NCBI GenBank assembly: GCA_023213395.1 | Contig: CM041465.1 | Coordinates: 32,619,741-32,683,740, forward strand | Source of the DNA: Cycas panzhihuaensis | Lineage: Eukaryota > Cycadophyta | DNA length: 64,000 bases | Reading direction: 5' to 3' | Part shown: piece after piece, positions 8,975 through 20,351 of the stretch | How positions within the stretch are numbered: the first letter of the stretch is position 1 | Layout of the letters: each line of letters opens with the position of its first letter | The notes under the pieces: model-generated | What the model was told of the DNA's origin: nothing | Database searches by the model: none | What the model saw: the letters and a program-made list of their open reading frames with translations, nothing else | Position numbers and translations under genes: made by a program

Positions 8975-10676
8975 AGTGCATAGATCCCAAGACAAACAAG
9001 ATCTATGCAAGTCGTGATGTTGTGTTCAATGAAGATAGTGATGAAGAACTCAACAAGAAGATCCAAGTAATAGAGGGACCTCCTCAGAACACCCTTCAAA
9101 AACCACTTGAAGAAGAACCTCAAGAAGGATCTAAAATTACCTCTGAAGATCTTCCAGAAGAAACCCAGGATAGTCACCCTACTTTGGAAGATAAGGAAAC
9201 ATTTCCAGATGAGCCCAAGGCAGTCGAAACAGGAAAAAAACTTCCCAAATGGTATCTCAAAATCATTGAGGAAAGAAAGGAAGACGTCTTACCACATAGG
9301 ACAAGAAGCCAAAAACCAAGGGTTCTGTGCAGTCATCTAGAACCATAGTCATACACAGAAGCTAAAGAACCCTCAGTTTGGAAAAATGCCATGAATTCTG
9401 AATTGAAATCTATCATCAAGAACCAAACCTGGGATTTAGTAGAACTACCACCAAAAAAATCAGTGGTAAATTGTAGATGGATCTACAAAATAAAAGGAGT
9501 AAATAGAAAAGTAGAAAAACATAAAGCCAGGTTGGTTGCTAAGGGATACACCCAAACAACTGAGGTAGACTATGATGAAACCTTCTCACCAGTAGCAAAA
9601 CTCAGCACTGTGAGAATAGTAATTGCCCTAGCAGCTCAAAAAAATTAGAATGTGTATAAATTAGATGTCAAAAGTGCATTTCTTAATGGAGAGATCAAAG
9701 AAGAAGTCTATATGGCTCAGCCTGAAGGATATATCAAACAGGGCCAGGAACACTTGGTCTGCAAATTAAAGAAAGCCCTGTATGGTCTAAAGCAAGCTCC
9801 TCGTGCCTGGTATGCCAAACTTGATGAATACTTATGTGAAAATGGGTTCAACAGGTGTAGCTCAGACTCAAGCTTATATGTAAAAGGTAGGAATGGAGCT
9901 ATCACAATTCTGGTTGTTTATGTTGATGACATGATACTTATAGGTGATATTATTGAATTTGTAAGTAACATAAAACATCAATTGGAGAGGAAATTTGAAA
10001 TGATCGATCTAGGTCTTCTCAACTATTACCTAGGGATCCAAGTAGAACAACAGGACACTGCATTCACCTTATGTCAGACCAAATACATCAAAAATTTGTT
10101 AGCAAAGTTCAGAATGAAGGAGTGCAATCCATGCAGCACACCCATGGAGTTTAATTGCAACATGGTACCAGACAAAGAAGAACCTCACATCAATGCCACA
10201 TTGTACAGACAACTTGTTGGGAGTCTCATCTATCTGACAACAACTAGACCAGACATTACTTATTCTGTGAGACTAATATCTAGATACATGCATGAACCAA
10301 GACAAAGACATTGGCAAGCAGCAAAGAAGATACTAAGGTATCTAAAGGGAATGACAAAACTAAAGCTGACTTATCTAAAGGAGAATACAACTCAATTAAT
10401 TAGATATTGTGACTCAGATTGGGCAGGTGACAAGGAACAAAGAAAATCTACCATTGGGCATTGCTTCTTCCTTCGTTCAACTCCTATCTCCTGGAGCAGT
10501 AAGAAACAAGCCACCGTGGCCCTGTCATCCACAGAAGCAAAGTACAAGTCAGCCATCAGTGCCACCACAGAAGCTATTTAGTTAAGGCAACTTCTTCAGA
10601 ATCTAGATCTGTCTCAGCAAGAAGCCACAACACTCCATTGTGATAATCAAAGTACAATCAAGATTGCAAAGAACCC
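8975..10676 (+). pseudogene. Element A integrase C-terminus, reverse transcriptase and RNase H (3' part of pol)
   Basis: This continues the pol interrupted by C. After the Lys-Cys of the insertion site come KTNKIYASRDVVFNED, an acidic linker, then the [46 protein letters not shown] and the catalytic YVDD at 9919-9930. RNase H follows (CDSDWAGDKEQRKS, STEAKY). The frame is remarkably open: only three TAG stops (9346, 9646, 10579) in about 1.6 kb. The last two lie where relatives have Trp (AIWLRQLL type), so simple G-to-A changes suffice. RNase H is cut at 10676 by element B after NPV and ends at 18344-18489. RT copies the element RNA; RNase H removes it. Confidence 0.93.
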
Positions 10677-10681
10677 AGTAT

Positions 10682-10993
10682 TGAAAGAGGTTAATGTATC
10701 AAGGTCATTTGTGTAGATTAATTATGTGACCTTAGGATATATTATTAGCATTAGTCTCTTAATGAAATGTACTTTAAGTGCATTTAGATGTAATTTCAGG
10801 TTCATGTCATTAGGCGAGAAAATCCTAACCCTAATGCTCACCCTCAATAATGAAAGGTGAAATCTCAAGGAGGGAGTCATTATTCATTCTCACCTCTAAG
10901 CTTGCTCTCATATCTTGTTTCATCTTCTTTTTCATTCTCCATTGCCATTGTGTGCATGTGAGTGATTTATTTCCTAGATCCATCATTCCTTCA
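10682..10993 (+). repeat. 5' LTR of element B
   Basis: A 312-bp LTR, TGAAAGAGGTTAATG to CATTCCTTCA. It aligns without gaps to 18027-18338, 32703-33014 and 40028-40339. At seven positions it agrees with the 5' LTR of B' and differs from both 3' LTRs. Confidence 0.96.
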
Positions 10994-10995
10994 TG

Positions 10996-11010
10996 TGGTA
11001 TCAGAGCTAA
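10996..11010 (+). other. Primer-binding site of element B
   Basis: TGGTATCAGAGCTAA two bases after the LTR; the plant initiator-Met type. The B' copy is mutated. Confidence 0.9.
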
Positions 11011-13005
11011 AAGGGGATCTATTCACTCCATTCCACTTGCATGGAGTCATTTTGCCTCTCCTTCACCTTCAATGTGAAGTATTGAGAGTGCATTCATTAT
11101 TTTTTAATATTTTGAGAGCATAAAATTATAGTATTTTGTATGTTGCTGCTTTGTACATGTGTGAAAAAATTTAGAGGTGAAGAATACAGGTTTTAGAAGC
11201 CGTTCAACTGTCAAAATAGTCCCGGAAGCATTAAAGGCCTAAATTTTCATAAAAATTTAACCATCTCTGAATTTGATGAAATTTGGCATGCAAGGTTGCC
11301 TTCACTAGAGGATCATTTTTATCTTCTGGAGCAACTTTAGATTTATCCTACAACAGTGAGTTTTGGCTATGATAAAAAGGGTAAATTTTGTGGATAAGTG
11401 ATTTAAAGCACTTTTCCTAATGAAATACTTCAATTATAAGCTGAAGATCTAAAAGTTTTATTAAGGGATCTAGTAAATTTATGTCTTAAAATTATTTTAA
11501 GATAAATCTCATCAAATTTCATCCATTGGTTAGTGAGATCTATGCAGTTTTCTCACAGTTGCAGATTTTGCCTACTCAACCCCACAAAGGACCTTGCAAG
11601 GGCATTTTGGGTAATTTTTTGGTAGATTTTATAGATGGTACAGAAGGGAAAGTTAATGTACATGTAAAAACATAACTTTTGATATATTTAAGTCTAGATT
11701 CTAAGACAATTGATCTGGCATGATTTTACTTGGTGCTTTTTCGGGCAGAAAAGTTTTTATGCCTTTTCTAAAATATGAATTCACAAATCTATCAGAAATG
11801 ACATTCTAAAGACTTTTTTCTTCTGTCATAAATTTAGATTTCATCATTTAGGCCTTCATATTTGTAATTTCTAAAAATTTGCCCATTTATCATTATTTGT
11901 AAATTTTGTGAAAAAATCACAAAATAGGGCAAAATAACATATATATAGATTTAGAAAAATTATCATTTTAGCGGCAAGTTGATCCTCTTTTTAGCCCATT
12001 GTGGATTTTGTATCAAAACTTCCAAAATCATATTTAGAAACATTGTACTAAAGCAAGGGAAACCTTGGATCAGAAGCAATATCTGGTTCCCCTGCTAAAT
12101 CTAGCATGCTTTTCTATTTGCACACATAGCATAAAGCATCACAAAAGTAGCAACAACAATAAAGCATCATAAAAGCAATTACAACAATAAATCATCACAA
12201 AAGCAGCAACAACAATAAAGTAAGCACGAAAAGTAAGCAAGCATATTTGGCAAGTTTCTATTTCAGTTTTCAGTTATACAAAAACATCTTACACTATTCC
12301 TAAAAGGAATCTCATCCGTACGATCTATACCGCTAGTTCTTGACTTATGCGCACACTCACCTTGGTTGAAATAAACCAAGGTTGGCCGAAGTCTAGGCCC
12401 TAAGGGAGGTGTGAGTTTCATACTGGGTCTGGTCTTAACTAGAATAGTGGTGGAGGGACAGGTTAGCCATACCTACGGCCTCCAATAAGGGATAATCCTG
12501 ATAACCACCCAGGAAAACTGAAAACCTTAATGTAAGATTAAAATTAACCCAGTCCAATATCTGTCATAGCTGTGGGATACATAGTACTGTTTGACTCTTT
12601 GGAGGAGGTATATAGCTGCTCATTGGTGAACTGGGTGAGGATTGGGAGTACCTGGGCTCCACTGTGACTTGGATTTCATCACCAAGCGCAAGTGTGGGTA
12701 TCGCAGGTGAAAGCCCTAATCGTATACTAGAAGCCTTAGGCATCGAAACCTCACCTACATTTGGACATAAATGAGAGGTCAGTGGCATGACACATCACCA
12801 CTCTTTGTTAGCTCTACATTAGGCCTCATTCTTGCATCATTACTTATATTCATTTTTTTATACAATTGTTGAAAAATAGTTAATCATTACTTGCTTCTCA
12901 TTATAATAATCATTTATACATCCCTACTGCGCCAGGTGTACTAGCCACACGTGTTAGTGACACATACTTCTATCATCTCGTCTACTTCTTCATCATCACC
13001 ATATC
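11011..13005 (+). other. Long untranslated leader of element B
   Basis: About 2 kb between primer site and gag, conserved along its full length with 33030-35000 in B'. It holds a 28-bp tandem repeat (12131-12214) and a more GC-rich conserved stretch (about 12350-12790). A 75-codon minus-strand frame at 12564-12788 also exists in B', but the differences between the copies are almost all amino-acid changing, so it is not a credible gene. Confidence 0.75.
12131..12214 (+). repeat. 28-bp tandem repeat, three units, in the leader of B
   Basis: Units of the form ATAAAGCATCACAAAAG followed by TAGCAACAACA start at 12131, 12159 and 12187, with a partial fourth. The array is present in B' at about 34149-34232. 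Confidence 0.85.
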
Positions 13006-13968
13006 ATCTCAATTCAAGCAAAATGTTAACTACATATTAAAAGACAAAGAAAATTGGGATATATGGTACATTGGAATTTAAAATGCTACAAAGTATGAAG
13101 GCCTTTGGAGAGCCCACTTGCAGCCTACATCCAGCACACCAGCAATGGCTACAACAGTTGTTTCCAGTGGATCCACCCCAATAGCTCCTACAGATGCTGC
13201 AGCTAAACTACAATGGGAGATAGATGATGAAAAGATTCATGTAGGAATTTTGTTAGTCATTGATCACTCCTTACACAACTTGATAAATGAAGAGGAACAT
13301 GATATAGCCTGGAAGGTCCTAGAACTTCTTAGAAAGAACTTTGATACAAAGTTAAATTTAGAATTTGTTCATCTTATTTTGAAAATAAACAAATTAAAAA
13401 TGCAGAAGGGACGAGCTCATGAGACAATAAGTCTCCTTCGACCAATCAAACAGGCAATTGACAAAGACTTTAAGACCCAATGCATCACTTGGGCATTTTT
13501 GATCTAGTCATGTTTACATGTCCCTGACTATAAAAACTTGCTTGGAAGTCTTCAATCTAGTGGAACATTGAAGACACTCAACTTCGAAGCACTTGCCAAG
13601 AAGTTTATAGAATTTGATAAGACCTTTAATACAAACTTTGTAGCCTCTGACTTTCTTCTAGATGTAGCCTTTGAGGTAGAAGAAGAAGTTTGCATGCAAA
13701 AAATTAAGGTCCCTCTCGTGGCAGAGGAAATAACTAAGCAAGAGGAAGAGGAAGAAATATGGAAAATCATCCACAAGGTTAATCAAACCCTCAATCACAA
13801 CCTCGACAGTTTCAAGGCCAAGGGCCACCTCAACAAAGAGCAAGACAGTCAGGCCAAACCATTACTTCTTCAAGGACTGGTAATCAAACTATTATGTGTG
13901 ATCGGTGTAACCATAAAGGACACTTAGCAAAAGATTACATAACTGCCACTTATAAGTTGGCCAAATTC
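13006..13968 (+). pseudogene. Element B gag pseudogene
   Basis: It begins around QFKQNVNYILKDKENW, a copia gag N-terminus. The frame continues through LQWEIDDEKIHVGILLV and SLHNLINEEEHDIAWKVL, to 13507 and then 13538. At about 13697 B lacks one base relative to B', which shifts the frame. In the correct frame a basic Arg/Gly then Gln-rich linker (PQQRARQSGQT) leads to a CCHC knuckle at 13897-13938 reading CDRCNHKGHLAKDY, with the last Cys changed to Tyr. No good start ATG remains: the ATG upstream in B' (34936) is GCG here. Gag and pol share one frame in this family. Confidence 0.85.
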
Positions 13969-15800
13969 CAACCAAAACATGGAGCTCACAATGTTGAAGA
14001 AACTTGTGAAGAATCCTTTAGTGGTGCAGGTTTTGTATAAGCACATATTTAAGGAATTGAGGGATCTTCAGCATCAAATGCCATTGACCAACCAAAGAGA
14101 TACTTTGAAGCTTGGTGTGGATATATCACTTGTGAATTCCCTTCACCAATGCCAAGCCCTATTGGAATTGCCAATAGTGTGGCTTCAATTGATGGACAGT
14201 GGATCATGGATAGAGGAGTAACTTAACATATGACATGCAATCGTAGTCTATATCAAACATTTGACTCAAATGTTTATGGAGTTGTTCACATGGCTGATAA
14301 ATTACAACAACCTATTGAAGGAATTGGTAACATTCACCTGAAACTCCCAGACTTAAAAAATTTTACATTGCTTGATGTTTTATACATACCCAATCTCAAA
14401 CAAAACCTACTCTCTTTATCCACACTTGTTTCTCATAGATTCGATATGAGTGTAACCACAAATGACCAGACTCTTAAGGTCATTCACCCTCCAACTAATT
14501 AGGTGGTTTTGACTAGACATCTCTTTGGCAAACTCTTTCGACTGAATGACTCTCCATCTTCTGAAGCCCATTGTGCCCAAAGCCCTTGTGCCGATGAAGA
14601 ATTTACATTTAATTCCATCTTGACCCATCCAACGTTATCACCAAAAGCTCTTTGGCATGCTCGTATGGGCCATGTTCACATTGATAGACTTAGAGATCTT
14701 TCTAATACTCTTCCAAACCTTCTAGAGTTTTCCTCTAAGCCCTTTAAATGTGAAGCTTGTATCATTGCCAAATTTCATCGACAACCCTTTCCCAAAAGTC
14801 AGTGGAAATCGATCTATCCATTACAATTGGTACACTCTGATTTGTGTAAGCCAATGCCTATTCCTTCACTGAAGGGCAAGCTATATTACATCTCTTTCAT
14901 TGATGATTTCACTAGAAAAGTATGGGTGGCTTTTCTACACAAGAAAGATGAAGCATTCTGTATATTCAAGGAATTCAAAGCCCTCACTGAAAAGGAGTCA
15001 GGTTATCAACTCAAATGTCTTCAAATTAATAATGGTGGTGAATATACCTCATATGAGTTTGAAAACTACCTTCGAGACAATGGCATCAAGCATCAAACAA
15101 TAGTAGCAGGTACCCCACAACAAAATGGAGTTGCCGAGCACATGAATAGGACAATCATGAACATGGCTCATGCTATGCTAATATATAAAAATATACCTAC
15201 CTATCTATGGGCTGGAACAATTTGGACAAATGTTGTATCAATGTCATTAGCCCCTCAAAGGAAGTACAATCACCTAATGAAAAGTGGTCAGGACAAGCCC
15301 CCATTATTCACTACTTTACAATTTTTAGCTCTACATGCTATGCCCATATTCTGGATGCAAATTGAAATAAACTCTAGCCAAGGGCACTTAAAGGCATCTT
15401 TGTTGGATACCCTATAGATAAGAAAGGGTATAAGGTCTTCATACCTTCACAATGAAAAATCATTGTTACCAAAGATGTCATTTTTGTGGAGACAGAGGAT
15501 CAATTACTTAAATTAGACTCCATAGTACCCTCATGCCACTACAATAATGTTATCAAGTATGATGTTTAGATTCCAAAATTTGGGGCGAGGGACAGACATA
15601 AATTACTCCAAATGTTGGAAGTTGACAATAGAGCCTTAGAGGATACAAGTTGTGACTCTGAATAAATGAGTGCACATCCAGCACCAGCTTTTGAAGATAA
15701 CAGAGTTGACAAAGGCAAAGCCATTATAGAAGAACCATCCTCTCCACCTTCAGTTGACAAAGGCAAAACAGTGGTAGAAGGACCATCTTCCTCAGGCACA
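13969..15800 (+). pseudogene. Element B protease, GAG-pre-integrase and integrase
   Basis: The protease site is WIMDRGVT (catalytic DTG changed to DRG) near 14200. The pre-integrase zinc region is LWHARMGHVHIDRLR ... CEACIIAK (14650-14775). The integrase core has the first Asp (VHSDLCKP), a lost middle Asp (INNGGEY for TDNGGEY) and the Glu (NGVAEHMNR). A small rearrangement near 15225 shifts the frame; after it the IN C-terminal part continues in another frame. An in-frame TAG at 15567-15569 sits between integrase and RT, at the same codon as in B' and D. The pol frame then runs through EVDNRALEDTS into an acidic, Ser-rich linker. Confidence 0.88.
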
Positions 15801-17579
15801 TCAACATCCTCCTTACAAAATAATCATTTTAATGAATATGATGAGAACAAAAAAGTTGGGGAAATGAGGACATCATTCCCAACTCGAGGATCTCGAGAAG
15901 CCCGCTAGATCAATAAGGACATACGACTAGATGAGGTGAGCAAAACTGGCACTTCAAGTGCCCATAAAGCAAGGAGGCAGGAATCATCATATACTGAGCT
16001 TGAACCAGCAGAATTGTACCTTACTCTTAATGAAGAGCTCTTAATGTACCAAGAATATGTAAAACATAGAGCTCGGAGAAATGCCATGAACGAAGAGTAC
16101 TAATCTCTTATCAAGAATGGTACATGGGAGCTCATTGATCTACCACTTGGCATAAAGGTAGTTCAAAATAAATGGGTGTTCAAAAATAAATATAGATCAG
16201 ATGACACCCTTGAAAAACACAAAGCGAGGTTGGTAGCTAATGGATTTACACAAAGGGAAGGCATTGACTACACTGAAGTCTTTGCACCTACAACCAAGTA
16301 GCCTACAATTAGAACTCTTGTGGCCTTAGCTGTTCTACAGGGTTGAAAAATCCACCAACTCGATATTAAGACCGCATTTCTCAATGGAGATCTTGAAGAA
16401 AAAATTTACATGGGTCATCCAGAAGGATATAAGATCGAAGGTCAAGAGCATAAGGTTTGTAGGCTCAGAAAGTCCTTGTATGGCCTTAAACAAGCCCCTC
16501 GCACTTGGTTTACTAAGTTGTCTGAAAGGATGAGGCAACTTGGATACGAGGTTTGTGACTATCAAGATATTGATGCAACATTGTCCATCAAGCGCCATAA
16601 GGATAAAGTCACTTATTTCATAATCTTTGTGGATGACATGCTAGTAATGGGTAATAGTGAACAGGCAATAAGCCAACTGAAAGAGGATCTTGACAAAACG
16701 TTCGAATTGTCTAACCTCAGTTTGATGAAATATTACTTGGGAATTAAAATAACACAAAAGAATGGAAAATTTTTCCTCTCCTAAGAAAAATACATCAACG
16801 ATCTTCTAACCAAGTTTCAGTTAGATGATGCTCAACCAGTGATGTTACCTATGGATCCTAACACCAAACTCTCAGTTGAAGGTGACACTAGGGAGGCAGA
16901 CGTAAAACTCTACAGGAAACTTGTAGGTAGTCTTATCTATACTACCAATACAAGGCCAGATATTATACACTCTATCGGCATTCTTGCTCGTTACATGACA
17001 AATCCTAAGCAGAATCATTGGTAGGCAGCAGTGCAAGTGTTGAGATACCTTAAGATGACCAGCAAATATGGTCTGTTGTATGAACCTAATTCAGACTTCA
17101 AGCTTTCTACATATACAGACCCAGACTTTGTAGGAGATAAAGATACAGGAAGATCTATGTCTGGGTATATAACATTTCTTGGAACAACACCAATATCATA
17201 GAGATCCAGATGGCAGAAGATAGTTGCAGATTCAACTGCCAAAGCTAAATACATTGCTGCTTCTGAGACCAATAAAGAGGTGATATGGCTGAGAAATTTA
17301 TTAGAAACATTGAATATCACCCAAACAAGTCCTATGAGTCTTCATGTGGATAATCAATCAGCAATCTGCATGGCGAAAATTCCTGTATTTCATGATCGTA
17401 CCAAACACATAAGTACAAAAGTCCATAGGATTAGTGAACTTGTTCATGATGGCACAATTCAATTAGATTACTATTCCACAGCAGATTAAGTGGCCAATAT
17501 CTTCACCAAACCACTACAAAGGGTGAAGTTTGGACAGTTCCGAAGGCAGCTCGGCCTTAGGGCCTCCATCTTCGATTGA
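15801..17579 (+). pseudogene. Element B reverse transcriptase and RNase H
   Basis: The linker ends with TSFPTRGSREAR. RT follows: [54 protein letters not shown] and the catalytic FVDD at 16626-16637. RNase H then reads TDPDFVGDKDTGRS, STAKAKYIAASE, LHVDNQSAICMAK and DRTKHISTKVHRI. It ends at the natural TGA at 17577-17579 after LRASIFD. Stops at several places, mostly TAG at Trp codons (for example before RSRWQK), make it inactive. The same proteins are in B' and, more diverged, in D. Confidence 0.92.
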
Positions 17580-18012
17580 TGAAAGAAGATGGTAATAGGA
17601 TCATCATACTCTATTCTTTTCATGAAAACCCCTTGTGGGCATGGAAGAATATGAGTAAGTCTCTGCTCTATCCTCTTTGTGAAAACCCCATGTGGGCATG
17701 AAAGGATAAGGGTTGTACTTGTTTTAGAAAATTAGAACCTGTGAAAACCCAAAAAGGCATAGGGGATGACCAAACAGTATATGGAGACTTAGCAGATTAA
17801 GCTACACATTTAAGCTACTTGGCTATCAGGCTACATCAAAGAGCCGCCTTAGCCATTTTGATTTATAAAAGGGGCTATAGATCCTAGAAAGTTTGTGGGT
17901 TGTTATTCCCCATGAGGGTTTTCCCATAAAAGTGTTATTTAGAATTTCAATGTAATAATGAGGCTCAAATGAAGACCTCATAGAATAGATTTTCTAAAAA
18001 TGACCTTCCACC
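17580..18012 (+). other. 3' untranslated region of element B with repeated GAAAACCCC motif
   Basis: It contains three direct copies of a GTGAAAACCCC-ATGTGGGCA motif (17621, 17680, 17740) and one inverted copy (CCCATGAGGGTTTTCCC near 17908). The arrangement is conserved in B' and in the inverted copy of D. The inverted copy could pair with a direct one in RNA. A TATA-like TTTATAAAAGG lies near 17861. Confidence 0.6.
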
Positions 18013-18026
18013 ATTAAGAGGGGGAT
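18013..18026 (+). other. Polypurine tract of element B
   Basis: ATTAAGAGGGGGAT lies immediately upstream of the 3' LTR start TGAAAGAGG. Confidence 0.85.
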
Positions 18027-18338
18027 TGAAAGAGGTTAATGTATTAAGGTCATTTGTGTAGATTAATTATATGACCTTAGGATATATTATTAACATTAGT
18101 CTCTTAATGAAATATACTTTATGTGCATTTAGATGTAATTTCGGGTTCATGTCATTAGGCAGGAAAATCCTAACCCTAATGCTCACCCTCAATAATAAAA
18201 GGTGAAATCTCAAGGAGGAAGTCATTATTCATTCTCACCTCGAAGCTTGCTCTCATATCTTGTTTCATCTTCATTTTCATTCTCCATTGCCATTGTGTTC
18301 ATGTAAGTAATTTATCTCCTAGATCCATCCTTCCTTCA
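18027..18338 (+). repeat. 3' LTR of element B
   Basis: A 312-bp LTR followed by the TSD AGTAT. It differs from its own 5' LTR at about 17 sites and from the 3' LTR of B' at about 13. Confidence 0.96.
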
Positions 18339-18343
18339 AGTAT

Positions 18344-18489
18344 TACATACCAGAACAAAACATATTGAAGTACATCAACACTTTATCAGAGAAAAGATTC
18401 AAAGTAAGGAAATTAATCTTGTTTACTGCCCAACTTCAGATCAAGTGGCTGACATCCTGACCAAGCCTCTGGGCAAAGACAAAATTTAA
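18344..18489 (+). pseudogene. Element A RNase H C-terminus and pol end
   Basis: This resumes after element B: TRTKHIEVHQHFIREK, CPTSDQVADILTKPLGKDK, then stop. It is the standard copia pol end and joins to NPV at 10676 once B and one TSD copy are removed. Confidence 0.92.
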
Positions 18490-18525
18490 ATTCTCAGAGA
18501 TAAAATAGGATTAACTAGATAAAAC

Positions 18526-18537
18526 ATTAAGAGAGGG
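18526..18537 (+). other. Polypurine tract of element A
   Basis: ATTAAGAGAGGG lies directly before the 3' LTR start TGTTGG. Confidence 0.85.
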
Positions 18538-18739
18538 TGTTGGATATAATATTTTATCTAGAGACCCACTTTGTATGTAACTTAAGTTACTCTCCACTTA
18601 GACATGTGTCAGTTAGATATAAAGCGATTACATTTAGATTCAAAGGAGTTACAACTCCAACTTGTATAAATTTCCATTCAGTTCATCAATAAATATTGAA
18701 GCATTCAGTTCTGTTCATCGGTATCTTAGAATTCTATCA
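18538..18739 (+). repeat. 3' LTR of element A
   Basis: A 202-bp LTR matching 519-720, followed by the TSD ATCTC at 18740-18744. Confidence 0.95.
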
Positions 18740-18744
18740 ATCTC

Positions 18745-19928
18745 TTAAGGAGTACAACTAGCTCCCAATTTGATAATCTTAGGAGTATCCCTTATCTCTA
18801 AATCTATATCGATAGTTTACTCCATAAGAATCGCATTTCCCTCTTCAAAATGAGGAGGGTTAAGGTCTTTTAGAGAAATTAACTTCTGAAGTTAGGAAAG
18901 ATCAAGAAATGGTGAGTCAAGTTGTATTACTTTCAAAAAACCCAACTTATAATGTCTATCAAGAAGACCAAGAGATGACCCCACTAGATACTCCAAGATT
19001 GCCTCATCATTCTCAAAGTGATCGAAGTGGAAGAGATTAATGAGGAGGAGATTTCTCGGTAAATTAGTAGGTAAAAAGGAAGGCCTAAAACATAAAGAAT
19101 AATCCAGCAAAGAGTTTGGACAAGTAGGAATAAACTCAATAATTAAGAAAAGATGAGAGAAAATAATGGGCCTATCAATGAATTCCCAAGTCAAAGTAAA
19201 GATTTGATCAAACTCTTGACAATATAAATGACATTCTCGATTAGATAAAGACATCAGGATGAAAGTTGATAGAGAGGTATCCACAGAAGGTCAGGAAGGA
19301 AAAGAAATAATAGATAGCAAATTCACCTCATGTACTCTAGTGGGAGTATTTTGATTACTTTGAAATGTATCAAAGAAGTCTACATCCTCGCTACCTAATT
19401 CTAATTCTAGATATCAATGCAAAAGCATCTTCTTCTCATGTTTATTCAACCGTGTAGTAAAGAGAGAGGATCAAGAGAGGAGAGGTGTAGCATCAACATG
19501 CAAATCATGTGAGACTAAAGTTAAATGAGTACTTGATGAAAGATTCATAATGGAAAGAACCAAAGCATTTTCCATCGAAGGTAAACACAAAACATGTAAG
19601 AAGTAGATATGAATAGAAAGAGGAGTATTTATATTAGTAATTCCACTCACAAGTGATTCCCTATAAGGTATGATGGAATACGTGGTTACTTCTTATTATG
19701 AAAGGAAGAAGAAACTAAAGATTGAAAAGTCAAACTCAAAGACCAAAAAGTGGATAAAGAACCTAATGAAATAGGGATAATCTCAACCAAATTGACATCC
19801 TTTACTTCTTCCTAAGTAGAAGGAGTTTCAATGGCAAAGTATTTATTTAGACCAAGTGATTAAAAGAAGTACTCTAAAGAGTTTAATGATTTACCAAGCT
19901 CAGAAAGGATCTCAATAAGAGGGACTGA
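18745..19928 (-). pseudogene. Element G: linker between protease and reverse transcriptase
   Basis: On the minus strand the frame from 19928 downwards carries acidic linker sequence (LELELGSEDVDFFDTF near 19400) and an open stretch of 130 codons at 18892-19284. It ends with IDIDLEIRDTPKIIKLG, which in Ty3/Gypsy elements precedes the RT. The next residues are at 518 and below, past element A. Stops are frequent. It supports that 1-518 and 18745-22900 are one split element. Confidence 0.7.
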
Positions 19929-20351
19929 CTATTTGATTAGTTTCAATTTTTGCTTTATAATTTTTAATTGTCCCTTATGGATGAACCTAAGTTCACCAAA
20001 GAGAGAGGAATAAACTATAAACATTTGGATAATCCATGGTCTACCCAATAGGATGTTGTACTCCAAGTTAAGATTAATAATAGTTAACTCAGTAAGAACT
20101 ATACTTTCTCCCAAAGTAAGTAGAAGAGTGACTTGACCTAGGGGTACTTTCTGATTCTTGTCGTATCCTTGGCAAATCCACTCACATAGATTAAAAGCTA
20201 AAATTTCTAAATCTTTAACAGGGCAAAGATGGATTACATTAATGAATGATCCCTCATCAATAACAACACACTTAATATTAATATCCTCCTTTATAATCTT
20301 GATATAAAATAGAGGTATATCAGTTGGCGAATGAGTAGAATGATTAAACAA
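19929..20351 (-). pseudogene. Element G: retropepsin-like aspartic protease
   Basis: An open minus-strand stretch of 140 codons. The active site reads VIDEGSFINVI (family: D[ST]G or DEGSS followed by INV), and near the C-terminus is YNILLGRPWI, the second conserved protease motif of Tat/Ogre-type Ty3/Gypsy elements. It would cleave the Gag-Pol polyprotein. Neighbours are a gag-side linker upstream (20432-20690) and the RT linker downstream. Confidence 0.82.

Larger units (their letters stand above)
10682..18338 (+). mobile_element. Element B: Ty1/copia LTR retrotransposon with 2-kb leader
   Basis: It is 7657 bp, flanked by the perfect TSD AGTAT (10677-10681 and 18339-18343), with 312-bp LTRs differing at about 17 sites. 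Primer site 10996, purine tract 18013-18026. It carries gag, PR, IN, RT and RNase H in copia order and inserted into the RNase H of A. A second full copy is B' (32703-40339), and D (49950-54309) is a more distant relative. Frameshifts in gag and IN, stops and lost catalytic residues make it inactive. Confidence 0.96.
519..18739 (+). mobile_element. Element A: Ty1/copia LTR retrotransposon, complete but decayed, carrying two nested insertions
   Basis: It has two 202-bp LTRs (519-720 and 18538-18739), both running TGTTGG to ATCA. The perfect 5-bp TSD ATCTC lies at 514-518 and 18740-18744. A primer-binding site follows the 5' LTR and a purine tract precedes the 3' LTR. Once the two nested insertions (C, 3377-8974 and B, 10682-18338) are removed, the element is about 5 kb with the copia order gag, PR, IN, RT, RNase H. 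The LTRs differ at roughly 14 positions by hand count, more than those of B nested inside it, as expected for the older host. The pol proteins resemble those of H and J, so A, H and J form one lineage. Several stops make it inactive. Confidence 0.95.

Noticed and set aside
12131-12214. Regular repeats resembling a CRISPR array
   Set aside because: The units are contiguous with no spacers and lie in a plant retrotransposon leader.
12564-12788. A 75-codon minus-strand frame in the leader of B, also present without indels at 34569-34793 in B'
   Set aside because: Nearly all differences between the two copies change the amino acid and one makes a stop, so there is no sign of selection on this frame.
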